A stretch of 64,000 nt of DNA from Thiobacillus denitrificans (GTDB lineage Bacteria; Pseudomonadota; Gammaproteobacteria; Burkholderiales; Thiobacillaceae). Every line of letters starts with the position of its first letter. The stretch's first letter is position 1. A program made the position numbers and the translations under genes. Where the stretch lies: contig DYFW01000001.1 in NCBI GenBank assembly GCA_020725005.1, positions 1-64,000 on the forward strand, given 5' to 3'. The notes beneath the pieces are model-generated. The model had not been told where the DNA came from. It did no database searches and worked only from the letters and a program-made list of their open reading frames with translations. Of the stretch, positions 8,692-17,707 are shown piece by piece.

Positions 8692-9425
8692 ACCACACCA
8701 TGATTTCGGACGAAATCCTGCACGCCTTCATCGATGGCCAGCTCGACGTGACCGACAGCGAGGCGCTGATCGCCCGCCTGCGGACCGACCAGGCCCTGGC
8801 GCAGCGCGTTTGCGGCCTGCGCAGCCTGCAGAGCATGGTGCGGCTGGCGTATGCCGAACCGCCGCAGCCGGCGGATGCGCAGCCGCGTCCGCCGCGTGGC
8901 CGGCCGTTGGTGCAACGCTGTGCCCTGGGCTGCCTGATTCTGCTGGCCGGTCTGGTCGCGGGCTGGGGCATGCGCGGCGTCACGGAGACGGAGGCGCCTG
9001 CGAGGACGCCGCTGGCGGCGCTCGGGGGCTACCAGCCGGTGAGCCTCGCGCGGCAGCCCGACCCGAACCGCATCATGCTGCACCTGGACAGCGACGATCC
9101 CGCGCGCATGGCCGCCGTGCTCGACCGCGCCGAAGCCATGCTTGACGAGGCCGAGCGCCAGGGGCGCACGATCGAGCTCGAAATCGTCGCCAACAGCCGC
9201 GGCATCAACCTGATGCGCGACGGGGTCAGCCCGCATGCCGCCCGCATCGTCCGCATGACAAAGCGTCACGCCAACCTCCACCTGGTGGCGTGCAGCCAGA
9301 CCATCGCGCGCTTCACCGGCCAGGGCGAGAAAGTCGAACTGCTGCCGGTGACCCATGCCGCCCCGACCGCCATCGGAGAAATCGTCACCCGGCTCCAGCA
9401 GGGCTGGACCTATGTCAAGGTCTGA
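8688..9425 (+). CDS. Membrane anti-sigma factor with C-terminal DsrE-like domain
   Basis: A 245-residue protein starting within the sigma-factor stop codon, with AGGAGAG ahead of it. Residues 1-55 (ISDEILHAFIDGQLDVTDSE, then a helical part) are a typical anti-sigma domain. One membrane segment spans about 76-96. Residues 125-245 lie outside the cytoplasm and match the DsrE pattern: NRIMLHLDSDDPARMAAVLD, RTIELEIVANSRGINLM, a cysteine at 202 in NLHLVACSQTIARF, and the end GEIVTRLQQGWTYVKV. I infer that it sequesters the ECF factor until its periplasmic domain senses a signal, perhaps a sulfur or thiol species. Confidence 0.8.
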   Translation: MNHTMISDEILHAFIDGQLDVTDSEALIARLRTDQALAQRVCGLRSLQSMVRLAYAEPPQPADAQPRPPRGRPLVQRCALGCLILLAGLVAGWGMRGVTETEAPARTPLAALGGYQPVSLARQPDPNRIMLHLDSDDPARMAAVLDRAEAMLDEAERQGRTIELEIVANSRGINLMRDGVSPHAARIVRMTKRHANLHLVACSQTIARFTGQGEKVELLPVTHAAPTAIGEIVTRLQQGWTYVKV

Positions 9426-11211
9426 GCGCAGCGGAGCACGTGTCTTCCTGCTCCTGGCGCTGTGCCTGCCGCTGGCCGCCGCCGCCTCGGCACTCACCAA
9501 CCGCCTCGCCCAGCATCCTTCGCCCTATCTTGCCCTGCACGGCAGCGATCCGGTTGCCTGGCAGGAATGGAACGCCGACACCGTCGCCCGCGCCCGGCGC
9601 GAGAACAAGCTGCTGTTCGTTTCGGTCGGCTACTTCGCCTGCCACTGGTGCCATGTCATGCAGCGCGAAAGCTTCAAGAATGCGCAGATTGCCGCGCTCC
9701 TCAACCGCGACTACGTCCCGGTCAAGGTCGACCGTGAAATCAACAGCGGACTCGACGACGCGCTGCAAACCTTCTCGGCGCAGCTGAACGGCGCTTCCGG
9801 CTGGCCGCTCAATGCCTTCGTCACGCCGGAAGGCTACCCGGTGTTCGCCGTGTTGTACGCGCCGCCCGACGAATTCCGCACCCAGATTGCGCATCTCAAT
9901 CGGCGCTGGGTCGCCGACCGCGCCGGCTTGCGCGCCCTGGCGCAACAGGCGGCCCCGGCGCCGGCCCGGCTCCCGCTCGGCGCTCCGCTCACGCGGGCGC
10001 GCGTCGAGCGCGCCTGGCAGCAGTTCATCTCCAGCGCATGGAAAGAGGCCGACACGCTGCACGGCGGCTTTGGCCAGATCAGCAAGTTCCCGATGGCGCC
10101 GCAGTTGCATGCGCTACTCGACCAGCAGGCGCGCCAGCCAGACGCCAGGCTGGGCGAGTTCCTGCGCCAGACCTTCGACCAGATGGCCAACCGCGGCCTG
10201 CGCGACCATGTCGGCGGCGGCTTCTTCCGCTACACGGTCGACCCGGCATGGGATACGCCGCATTTCGAGAAAATGCTTTACGACAACGCGCACCTGGCGC
10301 AGCTCTACCTGCGGGCGGCGACCGTGCTGCGCCAGCCGCGCTACCGGGACATCGCGCTGTCGACGCTCGATTTCATGCGCGCCGAAATGCTCGATGCCAG
10401 CGGCGGCTTCTACACCAGCACCTCGGCGGTCGACGACAAGGGGCGCGAAGGCGCGACCTATCTGTGGGAGCCGGACGAGCTCAGGCAGCGCCTGTCGCCG
10501 GCGGCCTTCGCGGCTGCACGCCGGGTGTGGCGGCTCGACGCCGCGCGCGAGTTCGAGGGGGGCTATCTGCCCGCGGAATACCGCACGCCTACCGCCGAGG
10601 AGCGCCGGCTGCTCGCAGAGGCCCTGCGCGCGCTGCAGCCGGTGCGGCTGGCGCGCACGTTGCCCAAGGACGACAAACTCACCGCGGGCCAGAACGGCTT
10701 GGCACTTTCCGCCTTCAGCCAGGCGGCGGCGCTCGACCCAGGCTACCGCCTGCAGGCTGACCGCCTGCAGGCTTTCCTGCTCGCGCAGCTGGTGCGCGAC
10801 GGCAAGCTGATCAAGGCGCGTTCGCGCGGCCAGGTGTTGCCGCACGCCGAGCTCGAAGACTATGCCTATGTGGTGCAGGGCCTGCTCGACCATGCCGACG
10901 CGACCGGCAACGGTGTGTCGCGAACGCGCGCGCGCGAACTGGCGCAGGTGGCCTGGCAGACCTTCTGGAGTGACAAGGGCTGGCGCCTCGAGGCGAGCCC
11001 GCTGCTGGCGACGCTGCAACCGCAACCGGCACTTGCCGATGGAGCCTTGTATTCGCCATCCGACGTGTTGCTATTGTCTACACTGCGTATCCCGGATGCG
11101 GCCTTGCAACGCATGGCGCGCACCGCGGCCGGCTGGAACGTGCCGGCGATGGAGCAGGACGCCTACCTCTATCCGACCCGCCTGCGGCTGTTGACGCAGG
11201 CCGCAAGCTGA
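9412..11211 (+). CDS. Exported thioredoxin-fold DUF255 protein
   Basis: A 599-residue protein with a signal peptide (about residues 1-26, hydrophobic VFLLLALCLPLAAAASA). Its N-terminal thioredoxin-like domain carries NRLAQHPSPYLALHGSDPV and the CxxC motif of YFACHWCHVM (Cys77, Cys80), as in the DUF255/YyaL/SPATA20 family. The rest resembles the family's alpha/alpha-barrel part (FEKMLYDNAHLAQLYLRA, GGFYTSTSAVDDKGREGATYLW) but is shorter than the usual 650-700 residues. The ATG at 9412 overlaps the anti-sigma gene by 14 bases, so it probably belongs to the ECF operon. Export of this family is unusual. The function is unknown; thiol chemistry is plausible. Confidence 0.82.
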   Translation: MSRSERSGARVFLLLALCLPLAAAASALTNRLAQHPSPYLALHGSDPVAWQEWNADTVARARRENKLLFVSVGYFACHWCHVMQRESFKNAQIAALLNRDYVPVKVDREINSGLDDALQTFSAQLNGASGWPLNAFVTPEGYPVFAVLYAPPDEFRTQIAHLNRRWVADRAGLRALAQQAAPAPARLPLGAPLTRARVERAWQQFISSAWKEADTLHGGFGQISKFPMAPQLHALLDQQARQPDARLGEFLRQTFDQMANRGLRDHVGGGFFRYTVDPAWDTPHFEKMLYDNAHLAQLYLRAATVLRQPRYRDIALSTLDFMRAEMLDASGGFYTSTSAVDDKGREGATYLWEPDELRQRLSPAAFAAARRVWRLDAAREFEGGYLPAEYRTPTAEERRLLAEALRALQPVRLARTLPKDDKLTAGQNGLALSAFSQAAALDPGYRLQADRLQAFLLAQLVRDGKLIKARSRGQVLPHAELEDYAYVVQGLLDHADATGNGVSRTRARELAQVAWQTFWSDKGWRLEASPLLATLQPQPALADGALYSPSDVLLLSTLRIPDAALQRMARTAAGWNVPAMEQDAYLYPTRLRLLTQAAS

Positions 11212-11217
11212 TCGGTG

Positions 11218-12384
<1,167 letters not shown>

Positions 12385-12541
12385 GTCGATTGAATTCAGG
12401 GGCTTGGCGTGATTTCGCCACGCGCGGATTATAGCCGAGCGGCCTCATGGCATTGCGTTTCGCTTGCGCTGTACTTTCGGAGCCAAGGGCAAATTGGTTA
12501 GAATGCGTCCTTTATTCGAAAAACCTTCAGGTTGGGGAATC

Positions 12542-13168
12542 ATGAGCCAGGAAGTCGAAGGGCACCAAGTGGATGTTCGCAAACGAAAATTTCTGATCGC
12601 CGCGACCAGCGCCGTCGGCGGTGTCGCCGTCGCGGGCGTCGCCATACCGCTGGTGGTCAGCATGCAGCCGAGCGCGCGTGCGCGCGCCGCGGGTGCCCCG
12701 GTCGAAGTCGACATCAGCAAGGTCGAGCCGGGCATGCTGCTCACCGTCGAGTGGCGCGGCAAACCGGTATGGATCGTCAATCGCACCCCGGAGATGCTCG
12801 ACCTGCTCGGCAAGCACGACGACAAGCTCGCCGACCCGAAGAGCGACATGCCGCAGCAACCTGATTACTGCAAGAATCCGACCCGCTCGATCAAGCCGGA
12901 ATATCTGGTGGCCGTCGGCATCTGCACCCACCTTGGATGCTCGCCCACCTACCGCAAGGAAATCGGCGCCGCCGACCTGGGCGCCGACTGGCCGGGCGGA
13001 TTCTTCTGCCCCTGCCACGGCTCGCGCTTCGATCTCGCCGCGCGCGTATACAAGGGCGTGCCTGCGCCGACGAACCTGGTGATCCCGCCCCATCAATTCG
13101 TCAGCGACGCGAAGCTGCTGATCGGCGTGGACCCCCAGCAAAAAGATCACCGCCTGCAAGGAAGCTAA
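12542..13168 (+). CDS. petA: Ubiquinol-cytochrome c reductase, Rieske iron-sulfur subunit
   Basis: The 208-residue Rieske protein of the bc1 complex. A twin-Arg-like RKRKFLIAATSAVGGVA segment leads into the membrane anchor (about 18-42). Cluster ligands lie in CTHLGC (128-133) and CPCHGS (156-161), with the characteristic insert between them. It accepts electrons from ubiquinol on the periplasmic side. The ATG at 12542 is preceded by GGGGA. It is the first gene of petABC, six bases before petB. Confidence 0.98.
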   Translation: MSQEVEGHQVDVRKRKFLIAATSAVGGVAVAGVAIPLVVSMQPSARARAAGAPVEVDISKVEPGMLLTVEWRGKPVWIVNRTPEMLDLLGKHDDKLADPKSDMPQQPDYCKNPTRSIKPEYLVAVGICTHLGCSPTYRKEIGAADLGADWPGGFFCPCHGSRFDLAARVYKGVPAPTNLVIPPHQFVSDAKLLIGVDPQQKDHRLQGS

Positions 13169-13174
13169 ACAATC

Positions 13175-14410
13175 ATGTCAGCGATGCAAAAACTGATGGG
13201 CTGGATCGACGATCGCTTCCCGCTCACCGCCACCTACAAGGCGCACCTGTCCGAATACTATGCGCCCAAGAACTTCAATTTCTGGTACTTCTTCGGCTCT
13301 CTCGCGCTCCTGGTGCTGGTGATCCAGATCGTCACCGGCATCTTCCTCACGATGAACTACAAGCCGGATTCGGAACTTGCCTTCCTGTCCGTCGAGTACA
13401 TCATGCGCGACGTCGAATGGGGCTGGCTGATCCGCTACATGCACTCCACCGGCGCGTCGATGTTCTTCGTCGTCGTCTACCTGCACATGTTCCGCGGGCT
13501 GATGTACGGTTCCTACCGCAAGCCGCGCGAGCTGATCTGGATCTTCGGCGTGCTGATCTATCTGGCGCTGATGGCGGAAGCCTTCCTTGGCTACCTGCTG
13601 CCGTGGGGCCAGATGTCCTACTGGGGCGCGCAGGTGATCGTCAACCTGTTTGCCGCCGTGCCCTTCATCGGTGAAGACCTGTCGATCTGGATCCGCGGCG
13701 ACTACGTGATTTCGGATGCCACGCTCAATCGCTTCTTCGCCTTCCACGTCATCGCGCTGCCGCTGGTGCTCATCGCCTTGGTCGTGGTGCACCTGGTCGC
13801 CCTGCACGAGGTCGGCTCCAACAACCCCGACGGCGTCGAGATCAAGAAACACAAGGATCCCAAGACCGGCATCCCGCTCGACGGCATTCCCTTTCATCCC
13901 TATTACACGGTGAAGGACATCGTCGGCGTCGTCGTCTTCCTCATGGTGTTCTCGGCAATCCTCTTCTTCGCGCCGGCGATGGGCGGCTATTTCCTCGAGG
14001 CGGCCAACTTTGTCCCGGCCGACCCGCTGAAAACGCCGGAGCATATCGCGCCGCTGTGGTACTTCACCCCGTTCTACGCGATCCTGCGCGCGGTGCCGCC
14101 GATGTTCGGTTCGCAGTTCCCGGGCGTCGTCGCCATGGGGTTGTCGATCGTGCTGCTGTTCTTCCTGCCCTGGCTCGACCGCAGCAAGGTAAAGTCGATC
14201 CGCTATCGTGGCCCGATCTACAAGATCGCGCTGGCGCTGTTCATCGTGGCGTTCATCGGCCTGGGCTACCTCGGCCTGTTGCCAGCGACCCCGATCGCGA
14301 CCATCTTTGCCCAGGTGTTCTCGGTGATCTACTTCCTGTTTTTCCTGTTGATGCCCTGGTATACCTCGATTGACAAAACGAAACCGGAACCGGAAAGGGT
14401 GACTGGCTAA
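13175..14410 (+). CDS. petB: Ubiquinol-cytochrome c reductase, cytochrome b subunit
   Basis: A 411-residue membrane protein with eight or so helices carrying hemes bL and bH. The axial histidines are His90 and His104 (YMHSTGASMFFVVVYLHMF) and His191 and His206 (FAFHVIALPLVLIALVVVHL). The quinol-oxidation loop reads EHIAPLWYFTP: the mitochondrial PEWY is replaced by PLWY. It lies between petA and petC, whose start follows the stop directly. Confidence 0.98.
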   Translation: MSAMQKLMGWIDDRFPLTATYKAHLSEYYAPKNFNFWYFFGSLALLVLVIQIVTGIFLTMNYKPDSELAFLSVEYIMRDVEWGWLIRYMHSTGASMFFVVVYLHMFRGLMYGSYRKPRELIWIFGVLIYLALMAEAFLGYLLPWGQMSYWGAQVIVNLFAAVPFIGEDLSIWIRGDYVISDATLNRFFAFHVIALPLVLIALVVVHLVALHEVGSNNPDGVEIKKHKDPKTGIPLDGIPFHPYYTVKDIVGVVVFLMVFSAILFFAPAMGGYFLEAANFVPADPLKTPEHIAPLWYFTPFYAILRAVPPMFGSQFPGVVAMGLSIVLLFFLPWLDRSKVKSIRYRGPIYKIALALFIVAFIGLGYLGLLPATPIATIFAQVFSVIYFLFFLLMPWYTSIDKTKPEPERVTG

Positions 14411-15142
14411 ATGAAACGCATGAAGAACCTTCTTTTCCTGCTGGCGGTCGTTCCAGCCATCGCCCTCGCCGCAGGCGGCGGCCACAGCGTCCCGCTGGAC
14501 AAGGCGCCGGTCAATCCGGGCGATATGGAATCCCTGCAGCGCGGGGCGCGCATGTTCGTCAACTTTTGCCTCAACTGCCACAGCGCCGCCGCGATGCGCT
14601 ACTCGCGCCTGGCCGATCTCGGCCTCACCGAGGAGCAGATCAAGGCCAACCTCATGTTCGCTGCGGAGAAGCCGGGCGAGACCATGAAGGTGGGGATGAC
14701 CAAGAGCGACGGCAAGGTCTTCTTCGGCGCCACCCCGCCGGATCTTTCCGTGATCGCGCGCTCGCGCGGCGCCGACTGGCTCTACACCTATCTGCGTGGT
14801 TTCTACCGCGATGATTCGCGCGCGACCGGCTGGAACAACACCGTATTCGACAAGGTTGGCATGCCCCACGTCATGTGGAGCCTGCAGGGAGAGATGGTGC
14901 CGGTATACCGGAAGGAAGGTGAGCACGAGGTCGTCGAGCGCCTGGTGCTCGCCAAGCCTGGCAGCGTGACGCTGGCCGAGTATGATTCCATGGTCGGCGA
15001 TCTGGTGAACTACCTGGTCTGGATGGGCGAGCCGGCGCAGGTGCAGCGCAAGCAGCTCGGCGTGGCCGTCCTGATTTTCCTGGGTATCTTCTTTGTGGTG
15101 GCCTACTACCTGAAGAAAGAGTACTGGAAAGACGTCCACTGA
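14411..15142 (+). CDS. petC: Ubiquinol-cytochrome c reductase, cytochrome c1 subunit
   Basis: A 243-residue cytochrome c1 with signal peptide (about 1-21), heme motif CLNCH (53-57), and a C-terminal membrane anchor (about 216-236) ending LKKEYWKDVH. The axial methionine is likely in the GMPHVMW region. It passes electrons from the Rieske protein to a soluble cytochrome c. It is the last gene of petABC and is followed by a very strong terminator. Confidence 0.97.
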   Translation: MKRMKNLLFLLAVVPAIALAAGGGHSVPLDKAPVNPGDMESLQRGARMFVNFCLNCHSAAAMRYSRLADLGLTEEQIKANLMFAAEKPGETMKVGMTKSDGKVFFGATPPDLSVIARSRGADWLYTYLRGFYRDDSRATGWNNTVFDKVGMPHVMWSLQGEMVPVYRKEGEHEVVERLVLAKPGSVTLAEYDSMVGDLVNYLVWMGEPAQVQRKQLGVAVLIFLGIFFVVAYYLKKEYWKDVH

Positions 15143-15159
15143 CCACAGCCAAGCCTTTC

Positions 15160-15198
15160 CGCCAACAGCCGGACTGGTGTCCGGCTGTTGGCGTTTTA
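15160..15198 (+). terminator. Strong rho-independent terminator after petC
   Basis: A perfect 15-bp stem (arms 15160-15174 and 15179-15193, TGGT loop) followed by TTTT. It separates petABC from sspAB. Confidence 0.9.
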
Positions 15199-15235
15199 AG
15201 CCATTAACGCACGCAACACGATAGGGAGCCCCGCC

Positions 15236-15835
15236 ATGATGACCCTGTATTCCGGCAGCACCGATCCGTACAGCCATCGCTGCCGTATCGTCCTGTTCGA
15301 GAAGGACATGGACTTCGAGATCATCGACGTCGACATGCACAACAAGCCGGAAGAGATCGCCAGCATCAGCCCCAGCGGCAAGATGCCGGTGCTGGTCGAA
15401 CGCGACCTGGTGCTCACCGAATCCAACATCATCAACGAGTATATCGACGAGCGCTTTCCGCATCCGCAGCTGATGCCGCCGGATCCGGTGATGCGCGCGC
15501 GCGCCCGCCTGGTGCTGTTCAACTTCGAGCACGACCTCTTCGCGCACGTGAACACGCTGGAGCATAGCCTCGGCAAGGGCTCGGACAAGGCGCGCCAGGA
15601 AATCCGCGATGCCCTCTCGCAGCTCACGCCGATTCTCACCAAGCAGAAATACCTGATGAACGACGAGTTCTCGATGCTCGACGTCGCGATCGCGCCGCTT
15701 TTGTGGCGGCTCGAACACTACGGCATCGAGCTGCCGAAGATGGCCGCACCGGTGCTCAAATACCGCGAGCGCCTGTTCAGCCGTCCGGCCTTCATCAACG
15801 CGCTCACGCCTACCGAAAAGGCGCTGCGCAAGTAA
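15236..15835 (+). CDS. sspA: Stringent starvation protein A
   Basis: A 199-residue glutathione-S-transferase-fold protein that in E. coli binds RNA polymerase and alters promoter choice under starvation. The thioredoxin-like N-terminal domain (MTLYSGSTDPYSHRCRIVL, SPSGKMPVLVERDLVLTESN, INEYIDERFPHPQLMP) and the helical C-terminal domain (MLDVAIAPLLWRLEHYGIEL) match SspA, not a catalytic GST. It has the usual position downstream of petABC and 11 bases ahead of sspB. Confidence 0.95.
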   Translation: MMTLYSGSTDPYSHRCRIVLFEKDMDFEIIDVDMHNKPEEIASISPSGKMPVLVERDLVLTESNIINEYIDERFPHPQLMPPDPVMRARARLVLFNFEHDLFAHVNTLEHSLGKGSDKARQEIRDALSQLTPILTKQKYLMNDEFSMLDVAIAPLLWRLEHYGIELPKMAAPVLKYRERLFSRPAFINALTPTEKALRK

Positions 15836-15846
15836 GCGGACAGGGC

Positions 15847-16242
15847 ATGGCCGAGCTTTCCACCAAGCCGTATCTGATTCGTGCACTCTACGAGTGGTGC
15901 ACGGACTCGGGCTATACGCCGCAACTTCTGGTGGCGGTGGACGGCCGCACGCGGGTGCCGCCCGGCTATGTCAAGGATGGCCAGATCGTGCTCAACATCA
16001 GCGCAGGCGCCACCCGCAACCTCACGCTCGACAACGACTGGATCCGGTTCTCGGCGCGCTTCGGCGGCGTGTCTCACGAAATCGCGATTCCGGTCGACCG
16101 CGTCGCCGCGATCTTTGCGCGCGAGAACGGGCAGGGCCTGCACTTCGAGCCCGCCGCGCCGCCCCCGCCGGACGCCGCGCCGCCCGACGACAGCGATGCG
16201 CCGCCGCCCAAGGGACGTCCCTCCCTCAAGGTCGTCAAATAG
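15847..16242 (+). CDS. sspB: ClpXP protease specificity-enhancing factor SspB
   Basis: A 131-residue adaptor that delivers ssrA-tagged proteins to ClpXP. The folded domain (about 1-100) has the family signature KPYLIRALYEWCTDSGYTPQ, GYVKDGQIVLNIS and ARFGGVSHEIAIPVDRVAAI. It is followed by a flexible, Pro/Asp-rich linker and a short basic tail (GRPSLKVVK), the segment that docks on the ClpX zinc domain. Its partner genes clpP and clpX are at 46.8-48.8 kb in this window. Confidence 0.96.
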   Translation: MAELSTKPYLIRALYEWCTDSGYTPQLLVAVDGRTRVPPGYVKDGQIVLNISAGATRNLTLDNDWIRFSARFGGVSHEIAIPVDRVAAIFARENGQGLHFEPAAPPPPDAAPPDDSDAPPPKGRPSLKVVK

Positions 16243-16278
16243 CCCCCGCAGGGTCGCTATAATCAACCGTTTCACGTC

Positions 16279-16354
16279 GCCGCTTTAGCTCAGTTGGTAG
16301 AGCAACCGCCTTGTAAGCGGTAGGTCGTCAGTTCGAATCCGACAAGCGGCACCA
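16279..16354 (+). tRNA. tRNA-Thr (anticodon TGT)
   Basis: A 76-base cloverleaf: acceptor arms GCCGCTT and AAGCGGC, D-arm GCTCAGTTGGTAGAGC, anticodon loop CTTGTAA with TGT, T-arm with GTTCGAATC, and an encoded CCA. It stands alone 36 bases after sspB. Confidence 0.97.
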
Positions 16355-16571
16355 CCAATTTCGATAAGAACGACAACGCATTTCCGTCGATCGCTTTCAG
16401 CTTCCTGGAGATCGCCTGCGCGTCAGCATGAAGCTGGCGAGCGGGTGTCCCGTCTGAGCATGCATCGCTTTCTCCCGCAGGGCTGCGATCAGACCGCCCA
16501 ACCAGGGATGAACAGGAAATACGGATGAGCAGGTAGAACCCGGAAAGGATCAGGGCGAGGCGCAAACCGCA

Positions 16572-16590
16572 GCAATAGTTCGACTATTGC
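16572..16590. repeat. Perfect palindrome in a possible dispersed intergenic element
   Basis: GCAATAGT (16572-16579), TCG, ACTATTGC (16583-16590). The flanks (GAGGCGCAAACCGCA on the left, GAGGATTTGCAACGAAG on the right) are also partly complementary (GCAAA/TTTGC), extending the hairpin. From memory, similar sequences occur between genes in other proteobacteria; this was not checked. Confidence 0.6.
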
Positions 16591-16661
16591 GAGGATTTGC
16601 AACGAAGCCATGGACGAAAAGACGCGGTTTTATGTTCCGGATAGCGTGCAACACCACACTA

Positions 16662-16685
16662 GACCCTGGAGTCGGGACCAGGGTC
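16662..16685. repeat. 8-bp inverted repeat
   Basis: GACCCTGG (16662-16669) and CCAGGGTC (16678-16685) with an 8-base loop, 70 bases right of the larger palindrome. No T tract follows on either side, so it is not an obvious terminator. Confidence 0.5.
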
Positions 16686-16745
16686 AAGCCGTATTCTTGC
16701 CGCGCGCCCGGGGGCAGGGAGCTGCCCCACCTGTCCGCCAGATGG

Positions 16746-17462
16746 CTAGCCGTGCACCACCATGTAAACGGCAATCGCCGCAAGCAGGGCCGCGACGACG
16801 CGCTGGAAGGTCTGCCGGGGCATGCGCGCGATGACGCGCTGCGCCGACCAGGTACCGAGCACCATCGCGACGCCCAGCAGCGCGGCGAGCATCCAGAATT
16901 CCTGGTCGAGCGCGATGTATTGCTGGTAGATGATCGCCTTCAAGGCGTGCATCGCGAGGGCGGTCGTTGCCTCGCTCGCCACGTAGGCCACCGGCGGCAG
17001 CCCGAGGGAGAGGAAAATGGCCGCGCCCAGCGGCCCGGCGCTGCCGACGAGCCCGGACAGGAAACCCACGACGCCGCCGCCGACGATGAGCGTCGCGGGC
17101 CCGGGCTTCAGCCGCAGCACCCCGGTCAGCCTCAAGGCCACGAAGACGAGAATGGACGCGCCGATCGCGCGCGTCACCCACGGTTCGGGCAGTTCGACGA
17201 AGGAGAGCGCGCCCAGCACGCTCAACGGTGCCGCGCCCAGCAGGAACAGCCCGACCGGCCGCCAGCGGATCTGTGCAAATCCGAAACCCGCCCGCGACAG
17301 GTTGCCGATCAATTGCGCGATCGTGAGCAGCGGGACCGCGTGCGTGACGCCGACCGTGGCGACGAGCAGCGGCAGTAGCAGCAACGCCCCGCCGAAACCG
17401 GCCGCGCCGGAGACGGCGGCAGCGACAAAGGCGCCGATGAAGAGGAGGGCATAGTCGGGCAT
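16746..17462 (-). CDS. TSUP (TauE/SafE) family membrane transporter
   Basis: A 238-residue protein with about eight hydrophobic helices and the two TSUP half-motifs GAAGFGGALLLLPLL (near residues 19-33) and VGFLSGLVGSAGPLGAA in the second half. Family members export sulfite, sulfoacetate and other small anions. Sulfite export would suit a sulfur oxidiser, but the substrate cannot be read from sequence. It faces the spacer after tRNA-Thr and is divergent from the next transporter gene. Confidence 0.85.
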   Translation of the reverse strand: MPDYALLFIGAFVAAAVSGAAGFGGALLLLPLLVATVGVTHAVPLLTIAQLIGNLSRAGFGFAQIRWRPVGLFLLGAAPLSVLGALSFVELPEPWVTRAIGASILVFVALRLTGVLRLKPGPATLIVGGGVVGFLSGLVGSAGPLGAAIFLSLGLPPVAYVASEATTALAMHALKAIIYQQYIALDQEFWMLAALLGVAMVLGTWSAQRVIARMPRQTFQRVVAALLAAIAVYMVVHG

Positions 17463-17707
17463 GGCGACGCGTCTGGAAACCGGAATCCATTATCCTAAAA
17501 ACCGCGGTTGACCGCTCAACACCGCAATGGAAGTCTCGTGAATGCTGGGTTTTTCGCCTTCGCTCGCGTTCACCTTTTGGGTGAAACCGCTACGCACCCG
17601 CCGGCGCGCCTGCCCGGCGCACCGGGACACGAATGCGTGCGTGACGCGGCGCACGCGTGGCAGAATTCCGGCATGGCCGTTCCGATTTTCTTGCGCACCT
17701 CGCCCCC

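Larger units (their letters stand above)
16355..16745. other. 390-base spacer without a credible gene, containing palindromes
   Basis: No open frame with plausible composition or start is present. The short minus-strand frame here runs through tRNA-Thr and is an artefact. The middle part (about 16510-16660) has a lower-GC, patterned sequence around the palindrome GCAATAGT-TCG-ACTATTGC. A second palindrome and a GGGGCAG/CTGCCCC hairpin follow before the convergent transporter gene. I see no promoter that I would defend. Confidence 0.6.

Noticed and set aside
12428-12433. TATAAT on the minus strand as a complete promoter for the DegS-like gene
   Set aside because: No acceptable -35 sequence was found at 16-18 bases, so only the -10 resemblance is mentioned with the gene.
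13178-15886. A 902-codon minus-strand frame across petBC and sspA
   Set aside because: It has low-complexity composition rich in His, Arg, Asp and Glu, typical of antisense to conserved GC-rich genes; the plus-strand genes are unambiguous.
16290-16565. A 91-codon minus-strand frame after tRNA-Thr
   Set aside because: Its C-terminus is a translation of the tRNA; such frames are frequent false annotations.
17463-17707. A possible small gene between the two transporter genes
   Set aside because: The open frames there are extensions or shadows of the downstream transporter with no plausible start or motif.
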